Source: Shewanella cutis (lineage in GTDB: Bacteria > Pseudomonadota > Gammaproteobacteria > Enterobacterales > Shewanellaceae). Taken from it: DNA of 64,000 bases. Numbering within the stretch: position 1 is the first letter of the stretch; every line of letters starts with the position of its first letter. The stretch is from NCBI RefSeq assembly GCF_022410515.1, contig NZ_JACSDI010000001.1, positions 372,001 through 436,000 on the forward strand, in the 5' to 3' direction. A program made the position numbers and the translations under genes. Positions 56,742-64,000 of the stretch are shown piece after piece. The notes under the pieces are model-generated. The model did not search any database and was not told where the DNA came from. It saw nothing but the letters and a program-made list of their open reading frames with translations.

Positions 56742-57107
56742 TTAGGCTTTAGCCTGTAAGAATTGCTTTAACTGCTGCAGATCCGCACTTGCAAATTCAA
56801 CAATTTGCGCCACCCACGTCGCGTGTTTTGACTCCCAATCAGCCTCTTCACCATGCTGCAATAATTGGGCAATTTGCTGGATACGTTTTAAACCCACAGA
56901 ACCCGCCGCACCTTTAAATTTATGGGCTTCAGAGCATAAAGTGTCCTTATCAGCAGCTTCGTTAGCCTTTACTAGATTCCCAACATATTCAGGCATTAAT
57001 TGCTCAAATAATACCACGCTCTTTAGTAGAGTACTGGCACCAATTGCGCTGCAGTACTGTTCTAATGTATTGAGATCTAGGATTGTCTCTAATTCAACTG
57101 TGGCCAT
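56742..57107 (-). CDS. hptA: Histidine phosphotransfer protein HptA
   Basis: This single-domain HPt protein relays phosphate between a sensor kinase and ArcA. In Shewanella the Arc sensor lacks an HPt domain and HptA supplies it, so the protein links redox state to ArcA phosphorylation. The 121-residue protein has the HPt motif SEAHKFKGAAGSVGL with the phosphorylated His62. The four-helix layout is visible from LNTLEQYCSAIG to LQQLKQFLQAK. It lies between oxyR and yhcC, and all three are on the minus strand. Confidence 0.9.
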   Translation of the reverse strand: MATVELETILDLNTLEQYCSAIGASTLLKSVVLFEQLMPEYVGNLVKANEAADKDTLCSEAHKFKGAAGSVGLKRIQQIAQLLQHGEEADWESKHATWVAQIVEFASADLQQLKQFLQAKA

Positions 57108-57291
57108 CTAGGCCTCCCTTAAGTAGTCCAATGCTTAAAACAAGTTTATGACATGATACCCGCTAAAATTGTCAGCGCAACTTATAGTAGTATTTGTGGT
57201 CATCGGAAGCTTGTTTTATGAAAAATCAACTATTTCAATTACTCTCAGCGATATAACGTTACCAAATCAACCGATTTAGCAAATAAGGCTA

Positions 57292-58221
57292 TTATGGTCG
57301 CGCTAATGCCGTCCCTTGTCCACCATTAAGCGCAAGATCCTCCACAATTGCCACTAAACCATTCCAACGATAACCGCACCAATCAGGCGCAAGCAGAATA
57401 GGCTTTTTGGCATAAGCGGTGACTCGGTGAAAAATGATTTCCTGAGGGGTATGGCGAATAAGCTCGCCAGCACTGGTGGCATAAGCTTCCATAGTGAGCA
57501 AAGGCAAACGTCCAGCGCGCCAAGCTTTAGCCATAGTACTACCTTCAACTACATGCAAAGGATGCAGCTTCAAACCATCCACGCCCTGCGCGAGCACCGC
57601 TTGCAAGGTCGCCATATAATCGAGCGGTGTTTCCCCTGGCAAGCCTAGAATCAAATGGGTACAAACCTTTAAACCGCGGCTTCTCGCCCTAGAAACAGTA
57701 TCGCAATAACAGGCAAAATTATGCCCGCGGTTAATATGATGAAGTGTCTTATCGTTGGCGGTTTGCAACCCAAGCTCCAACCAGACATCGACGCCCTTTT
57801 GCTGATAACTCGCTAATAAATCTAACACATTATCTGGCACACAGTCGGGACGAGTACCGACACACAAGCCCACAATTTCACTGTCTTTAACCGCTTCATC
57901 GTATTTAGCCATCAGCACTTGATATTCATCATAGGTGCTCGTATAGGCCTGAAAATAAGCAATAAATTTATCTGCATTGAGTTTTGGTTTCGCCTCTTTA
58001 TAACGGGCTTTCCCCTGTTGCAGCTGCTCACTGATACTTAATGTTTCCTTTTGCTGATAACTAAAGGAAGCTACATTGCAAAAAGTACATCCTCCCCGTC
58101 CTAAGGTGCCATCACGGTTAGGACAAGTGAATTTGGCATCGATAGTCAGCTTGCGTAATCGCTCGCCATATTTAGCCTTACAAACAGCACCAAATGTATT
58201 TACGTATGCATCGAGCCCCAT
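57292..58221 (-). CDS. yhcC: Radical SAM protein YhcC
   Basis: This radical SAM protein of about 309 residues is close to E. coli YhcC. Three Cys residues for the 4Fe-4S cluster lie in CPNRDGTLGRGGCTFCNVASF (CX11CX2C). Later family segments are YFQAYTSTYDEYQVLMAKYDEAV, VGLCVGTRPDCVPDNVLDLL, VWLELGLQTANDKTLHHINRGHNF and LKLHPLHVVEGSTMAKAW. The ATG at 58221 is chosen over the TTG at 58236 because it has a better context. Its substrate is not known. In E. coli the homologue is next to gltBD, as here. Confidence 0.93.
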   Translation of the reverse strand: MGLDAYVNTFGAVCKAKYGERLRKLTIDAKFTCPNRDGTLGRGGCTFCNVASFSYQQKETLSISEQLQQGKARYKEAKPKLNADKFIAYFQAYTSTYDEYQVLMAKYDEAVKDSEIVGLCVGTRPDCVPDNVLDLLASYQQKGVDVWLELGLQTANDKTLHHINRGHNFACYCDTVSRARSRGLKVCTHLILGLPGETPLDYMATLQAVLAQGVDGLKLHPLHVVEGSTMAKAWRAGRLPLLTMEAYATSAGELIRHTPQEIIFHRVTAYAKKPILLAPDWCGYRWNGLVAIVEDLALNGGQGTALARP

Positions 58222-58807
58222 TAGCTCGCCCGCCAAATTTCATGTCGCTTCATTAAAAATAACCAAGATAAAATCACAAAAAAGAAGGAATAATGGTATG
58301 TACATAGATGAAAAAACTCATTATAAACAAAGATGACACTCTTTTCTTGGTGGTAAATCAAACTCCGATAATATTCACCACATCCCAGCTCATAAACCTA
58401 GCCCTCCCTCACAGAGTCTTTACATTCCGTGATTTCACTCACAAACAACAAGAATAACAATTCACTTATTTTATATTTTTATACACAAACTGTATTTGCA
58501 ATAAAAATCACTATTTCTAAATCAAAAACAATCCACATAAATGTTACACTTTAGTGATCGATGAGTTTTTTATTTTTTAAAATTCTTTTTATTCATAATG
58601 TTATACAGCAAATTAACCAGTTAACGTTAACGTCAAGCAATTATGTTTTGTGTATGAAACATGAATTAATACCCATATTTTATGCAAAATTTTGGTTTGA
58701 CCTTTGGTTAATCTCAGGATAATTTGGGTGGTTCGGGTGCATATCTATAGAAAGTCTTTACATTTCTCCCGAGTAGTAATTTCGTTGAGGTCAAGGGAGG
58801 TTTTTGT
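58222..58807. other. AT-rich region upstream of gltB
   Basis: This stretch of nearly 600 bp carries no credible gene. It is strongly AT-rich and must include the promoters of yhcC and gltB. A possible gltB promoter is TTGACC (58697-58702) followed after 15 bp by GATAAT (58718-58723). The spacer is short, so this is tentative. The leader of about 80 nt ends in GGGAGG, seven bases before the gltB ATG. The palindromic GTTAACGTTAAC (58620-58631) may be a regulator site of unknown identity. Confidence 0.5.
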
Positions 58808-61800
58808 ATGAGCTTATATCATCCCAGTTTTGAGCGGGACAATTGTGGGTTTGGCTTAATTGCGCAAATGGATGGCGAAGCCAGTCATCGTATCGTGCGC
58901 ACTGCCATCCATGGCCTTGATCGCATGAAACACCGTGGCGGTATCGCCTCGGACGGTCGTACTGGGGACGGCTGTGGTTTATTAATGCAGCTACCATTGC
59001 AATTCTTTGAGGCCGTAGCCGCTGAAAATGACTGGCACTTGAGCCGCAAATTTGCCGTGGGCATGTTGTTTTTAAGCCAAGATGAAGAACTGGCTGACCA
59101 AGCCAAGTTTATTCTCGAACGCGAATTGGAACGTGAAACATTAAGTATTGCTGGTTGGCGTAAGGTCCCCGTCAATCCCGATGTATTGGGGGAGATTGGT
59201 AAATCGAGCCTACCACAAATCTATCAAGTGCTGATCAACGCCCCTATTGGCTGGCGTGAGAAAGATCTTGAACGTCGCCTCTACATGGCTCGCCGCCGTT
59301 TAGAACAGCAAATTACTGACGATAAAGACTTCTATGTCGCGAGTCTTTCAGGCCAAGTCATCGTCTACAAAGGTTTGATGATGCCTGCCGACTTGCCCGC
59401 ATTCTATCCCGACCTTGCAGACATTCGTTTGAAAAGCTCTATCTGTTTATTCCATCAGCGCTTTTCAACCAATACTTCACCTAAATGGCCACTCGCTCAG
59501 CCCTTTAGGTATCTTGCCCATAACGGCGAGATCAACACTATTACCGGTAACCGCCAATGGGCCCGTGCTCGTGCCTATAAGTTTAATTCACCGCTGCTGC
59601 CCGACCTACAGCAGGCAGCGCCTTTTGTGAATGAAACGGGTTCAGACTCTTCTTCCCTCGACAATATGCTCGAGATGCTGCTCTCAGGCGGGATGGACTT
59701 ATACCGTGCCATGCGTTTGCTAATACCGCCAGCATGGCAGAGTAATCCAGAGATGGATGACGAGCTAAAAGCCTTCTATGACTTTAACTCCATGCATATG
59801 GAGCCCTGGGACGGTCCTGCGGGTATTGTGATGACCAACGGCCGCCACGCCGCTTGCGCAGTCGATCGTAACGGTCTGCGACCATCTCGTTATGTGATCA
59901 CCAAAGATCGTATCTTAACCCTCGCCTCAGAAGTCGGCATTTGGGACTACGCCGCCGATGAAGTGATTGAAAAAGGCCGCGTCGGCCCAGGTGAGCTGTT
60001 AGTGTTGGATACATTAAATGGCCGGTTATATCAGTCATTTGAAATCGATAACGATCTTAAGCGTCGCCACCCCTATAAAGAGTGGATGGCCAAAAACAGC
60101 CGTACTTTAATTCCTGCCGAGCAGCTAACAACAGAACAACATGGCGCCAGCGAATTAAGCCCAGAGCAACTGCTGCAATACCAAAAGCAATTTGGTTACA
60201 CTCGCGAAGAGTTAGAGCAAGTGATTTGGGTACTGGCAAAACAAGGCGAAGAGGCAACGGGCTCTATGGGCGACGATACGCCAATGGCGGTATTGTCGAA
60301 AAAGTCGCGCTCGCTCTATGACTATTTCAGGCAGAAGTTTGCTCAAGTCACCAATCCGCCAATCGATCCATTGCGTGAAAAGCACGTGATGTCCTTGGCG
60401 ACCTGTATTGGCCGCGAGCAAAACCTCTTCAATGAAACCACGGGCCATGCCTATCGAGTGATGTTTAATTCACCGATATTATTGTTTAGTGATTTCAACC
60501 AATTACTCGGATTAGATAGCACTTACTATCGCGCCAATATCGTCGATTTAAACTACGAACCGAAAGAAGGCTTAGAACAGGCGATTCGCCGCATCACCTC
60601 AGAAGCTGAGCGTTTAGCCCGCAGTGGCACTACGCTGCTGATTTTATCCGACCGTGCGATTGATAAATCGGCGCAGGTGATCCCAGCCGCCATGGCAGTG
60701 GGCGCAGTGCAACAAATGCTGGTGAGTAAGAGTCTGCGCTGCGATACCAACATCATTGTTGAGACCGCATCGGCGCGAGATCCGCACCACTTTGCAGTGC
60801 TACTCGGCTTTGGCGCCACGGCGATTTATCCCTATTTAGTGTATGAATCAATCTCAGATCTGGCTAAACGTCATGGACTGACCGACACCACGGCGCTGAT
60901 GCTCAACTTCCGTTACGGCATCGAGAAGGGTCTACGTAAAATCATGTCAAAGATGGGGATCAGCACCGTCGGTTCCTACCGTTGTAGCCAACAGTTTGAG
61001 GCCATTGGTATTGCCAGTGATGTGATTGAACTCTGCTTTAAAGGTGTGGTGAGCCGTATAGAAGGCGCAAGCTTTGAGGATATCGCCAACGATCAAGCAC
61101 TACTGCACAAGGCCGCTTACCGCGCCCATGTGCCGCTGCCACAGGGTGGTTTACTCAAATACGTGGATGGCGGTGAGTACCACTGCTTCAACCCAGATGT
61201 GGTCAACACATTGCAGGCATCCTTAATCGACAAAAATTTTGCTACCTATAAGAAGTTTGCCGAATTAGTCGATAACCGTCCAGTTGCCACCCTAAGGGAT
61301 TTGATTGGCATTAAGGCTGACCAAGCCGCAATTGAACTGGATAAGGTCGAAGCTGCTAGCAACTTATATCCACGCTTTGACAGCGCGGCCATGAGTATCG
61401 GCGCCCTAAGCCCCGAGGCCCATGAGGCATTAGCCATTGCCATGAACCGTTTAGGCGGCCGCTCTAACTCCGGCGAAGGTGGCGAAGATGCTCGCCGCTT
61501 TAATACCGAGCGTAACTCGGCGATTAAGCAAATTGCCTCAGCGCGTTTTGGCGTAACTGCCCATTACCTAGTCAACGCCGATGTATTGCAGATTAAAGTT
61601 GCCCAGGGCGCAAAACCCGGTGAAGGCGGACAACTGCCAGGCCATAAGGTGAGTGTCGAAATTGCAGGGCTGCGCCACGCGCGTCCCGGTGTAACCTTGA
61701 TTTCACCACCGCCACACCATGATATCTATTCTATCGAAGACTTAGCCCAGCTGATTTTCGATTTAAAACAAATCAACACCAACGCACTGATTTCAGTAAA

Positions 61801-63256
61801 ATTAGTATCTGAACCAGGTGTCGGCACTATTGCGACTGGTGTGGCAAAAGCCTATGCCGATATGATCACTATTTCTGGCTACGATGGAGGCACAGGCGCC
61901 AGCCCTATCACTTCAGTGAAATACGCCGGCAGCCCATGGGAACTCGGCCTTGCCGAAGTGCATCAATCTCTGGTGGAAAATGGTCTGCGCCATAAGATCC
62001 GCTTGCAGGTCGATGGCGGCTTAAAAACGGGTACTGATGTTATCAAGGCGGCCTTACTCGGCGCCGAAAGCTTTGGTTTCGGCACAGTGCCCATGATTGC
62101 CTTAGGCTGTAAGTACCTACGTATTTGCCACCTGAACAACTGCGCCACCGGTGTCGCAACTCAGGACAAGAAACTGCGCGATAACCATTACCACGGCTTA
62201 CCAGAGCGAGTGATGACTTACTTTGAGTTTGTCGCCGAGGAAGTCCGTGAGTGGATGGCAACCCTAGGGGTCAGCAAGTTCGAAGACTTAGTGGGGCGCA
62301 GTGAGTGGCTACACACCTTAGAAGGCCAGACCGATAAACAACGTGGACTCGATTTAGCGCCAATTCTGTATCAGCCTAAGGTCAAAGCCAATACAGCTCG
62401 TACATGGCAGGAAACCAATCCACCAGCGGATTTAGGCTTACTCAACCAACATCTGCTCAATGAGTGCCAAAGTGCGGTGGATAAAGGTGAGAGTTTCGAT
62501 GCTGCTTACAGTATCAACAACACCGATCGCTCAGTAGGCGCCCGTCTATCGGGTTATATAGCCACCACCCTTGGCGTTAAAGGCAGCAAGGCCCCGATAA
62601 AACTCAGCTTTAACGGCAGTGCAGGCCAAAGCTTTGGGGTATGGAACAGCCCAGGCCTTGAACTCAAGCTCTGCGGCGATGCTAACGACTACGTCGGCAA
62701 AGGCATGTCTGGCGGCAAGATTGTGATTTATCCACCGCTGGGTAGCCCATTCCAAAGCGAGCGCAGCGCCATTGTCGGTAACACTTGCCTGTATGGCGCG
62801 ACTGGCGGACGCTTCTTCGCCGCGGGTCAAGCGGGTGAACGTTTTGCGGTACGTAACTCAGGCGCCATTGCCGTGGTTGAAGGTGTTGGTGATAACGCCT
62901 GTGAATATATGACCAGCGGAATTGTTGTGGTGTTAGGTAAAACTGGAGTGAATTTCGGCGCAGGGATGACTGGCGGTTTTGCTTATGTCTTCGACCAATT
63001 TGGTCGCTTTAATCGCCGCGTCAATAGCGAACTGGTTGACACCCAAAAGCTCGAATCGCCTATTCATCAGCAACATTTAAAAGGCTTGATTGAAGAGCAT
63101 GTCGCCGAAACGGGCAGTGATCACGCGAAGATGATCTTAAGTGACTTTGCTAACTGGTTAGATTGCTTTGTATTAGTGAAACCAAAAAACATAGCCGTTG
63201 CAGATCTGCTCAAATTAGAGCAATCGAGCCCAGAACTGGCAGTTAAAGCGGGGTAA
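58808..63256 (+). CDS. gltB: Glutamate synthase (NADPH) large subunit
   Basis: GltB makes two glutamates from glutamine and alpha-ketoglutarate, with electrons delivered through GltD. The 1482-residue precursor has a class II glutamine amidotransferase domain with the nucleophile near the N-terminus (FERDNCGFGL, Cys13), exposed after removal of a short propeptide. A central domain and an FMN-binding synthase barrel follow (about 800-1200). The 3Fe-4S Cys cluster is in CKYLRICHLNNCATGVATQ near 1101-1112. A C-terminal beta-helix has Gly-rich repeats (NDYVGKGMSGGKIVIYPP). The start has GGGAGG seven bases upstream. It is co-transcribed with gltD, which starts 6 bp downstream. Confidence 0.98.
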   Translation: MSLYHPSFERDNCGFGLIAQMDGEASHRIVRTAIHGLDRMKHRGGIASDGRTGDGCGLLMQLPLQFFEAVAAENDWHLSRKFAVGMLFLSQDEELADQAKFILERELERETLSIAGWRKVPVNPDVLGEIGKSSLPQIYQVLINAPIGWREKDLERRLYMARRRLEQQITDDKDFYVASLSGQVIVYKGLMMPADLPAFYPDLADIRLKSSICLFHQRFSTNTSPKWPLAQPFRYLAHNGEINTITGNRQWARARAYKFNSPLLPDLQQAAPFVNETGSDSSSLDNMLEMLLSGGMDLYRAMRLLIPPAWQSNPEMDDELKAFYDFNSMHMEPWDGPAGIVMTNGRHAACAVDRNGLRPSRYVITKDRILTLASEVGIWDYAADEVIEKGRVGPGELLVLDTLNGRLYQSFEIDNDLKRRHPYKEWMAKNSRTLIPAEQLTTEQHGASELSPEQLLQYQKQFGYTREELEQVIWVLAKQGEEATGSMGDDTPMAVLSKKSRSLYDYFRQKFAQVTNPPIDPLREKHVMSLATCIGREQNLFNETTGHAYRVMFNSPILLFSDFNQLLGLDSTYYRANIVDLNYEPKEGLEQAIRRITSEAERLARSGTTLLILSDRAIDKSAQVIPAAMAVGAVQQMLVSKSLRCDTNIIVETASARDPHHFAVLLGFGATAIYPYLVYESISDLAKRHGLTDTTALMLNFRYGIEKGLRKIMSKMGISTVGSYRCSQQFEAIGIASDVIELCFKGVVSRIEGASFEDIANDQALLHKAAYRAHVPLPQGGLLKYVDGGEYHCFNPDVVNTLQASLIDKNFATYKKFAELVDNRPVATLRDLIGIKADQAAIELDKVEAASNLYPRFDSAAMSIGALSPEAHEALAIAMNRLGGRSNSGEGGEDARRFNTERNSAIKQIASARFGVTAHYLVNADVLQIKVAQGAKPGEGGQLPGHKVSVEIAGLRHARPGVTLISPPPHHDIYSIEDLAQLIFDLKQINTNALISVKLVSEPGVGTIATGVAKAYADMITISGYDGGTGASPITSVKYAGSPWELGLAEVHQSLVENGLRHKIRLQVDGGLKTGTDVIKAALLGAESFGFGTVPMIALGCKYLRICHLNNCATGVATQDKKLRDNHYHGLPERVMTYFEFVAEEVREWMATLGVSKFEDLVGRSEWLHTLEGQTDKQRGLDLAPILYQPKVKANTARTWQETNPPADLGLLNQHLLNECQSAVDKGESFDAAYSINNTDRSVGARLSGYIATTLGVKGSKAPIKLSFNGSAGQSFGVWNSPGLELKLCGDANDYVGKGMSGGKIVIYPPLGSPFQSERSAIVGNTCLYGATGGRFFAAGQAGERFAVRNSGAIAVVEGVGDNACEYMTSGIVVVLGKTGVNFGAGMTGGFAYVFDQFGRFNRRVNSELVDTQKLESPIHQQHLKGLIEEHVAETGSDHAKMILSDFANWLDCFVLVKPKNIAVADLLKLEQSSPELAVKAG

Positions 63257-64000
<744 letters not shown>

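Overview
The window looks like a chromosomal core segment of a Shewanella species (Gammaproteobacteria). The GC content is moderate (mid-40s percent by eye), the house-keeping gene order is gammaproteobacterial, and the block hptA - oxyR - cyaC next to gltBD is characteristic of Shewanella, where HptA feeds the Arc system and CyaC is a membrane class III adenylate cyclase. Almost all genes are ordinary vertically inherited genes. The clear mobile DNA is one decayed IS4-family insertion sequence and one MITE-like repeat.

Layout. 1-3 kb: guaBA purine operon (guaA cut by the window edge), divergent from xseA. 4.5-7 kb: a flotillin-type pair, yqiJ-yqiK, followed by nine copies of a 7-bp tandem repeat. 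7-10.9 kb: a MITE-like element, an M32 carboxypeptidase and four small genes. 10.9-12.4 kb: an IS4-family element inserted into the terminator shared by an RDD membrane gene and lptG. 12.4-16.3 kb: lptFG divergent from pepA. 16.4-18.6 kb: a pheL attenuator and an unusually long pheA. 18.7-23.4 kb: a cation/proton antiporter, a small membrane protein and the hcp-hcr nitrosative-stress pair. 23.6-25.9 kb: aroF-tyrA. 26-28 kb: rpsP-rimM-trmD-rplS. 28.3-32.8 kb: ffh, ypjD, yfjD and an Mpo1-like gene. 33-42.4 kb: the long cluster rpoE-rseABC-lepA-lepB-rnc-era-recO-pdxJ-acpS, with a sigma-E promoter in front of rpoE. 42.6-50 kb: nadB, sdhE/cptA, nhaR, nhaA, thyA, lgt and a TauE/SafE permease. 50-53 kb: ptsP and rppH. 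53.7-64 kb: mutH, cyaC, oxyR, hptA, yhcC and gltB-gltD (gltD cut by the window edge).

Functional themes. Aromatic amino-acid synthesis is represented by three enzymes: AroF makes DAHP, and PheA and TyrA split chorismate towards Phe and Tyr. PheA carries an extra C-terminal domain of about 250 residues that resembles a type I-beta DAHP synthase but has lost its catalytic residues. Envelope stress and envelope building are represented by rpoE-rseABC, lptFG, lgt and lepB. Respiratory and redox control is represented by hptA, oxyR, cyaC (with a CRP-like site in front) and hcp-hcr (with an NsrR-like site in front). Translation and secretion are covered by ffh, lepA, era, rnc and the rpsP operon.

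I found no rRNA or tRNA gene, CRISPR array, prophage, integron or obvious defence island. The signals most worth following are the PheA pseudo-DAHP-synthase fusion, the nested-hairpin MITE, the IS inserted inside a terminator stem-loop, and a 690-bp AT-rich gap with DnaA-box-like sites between rppH and mutH.
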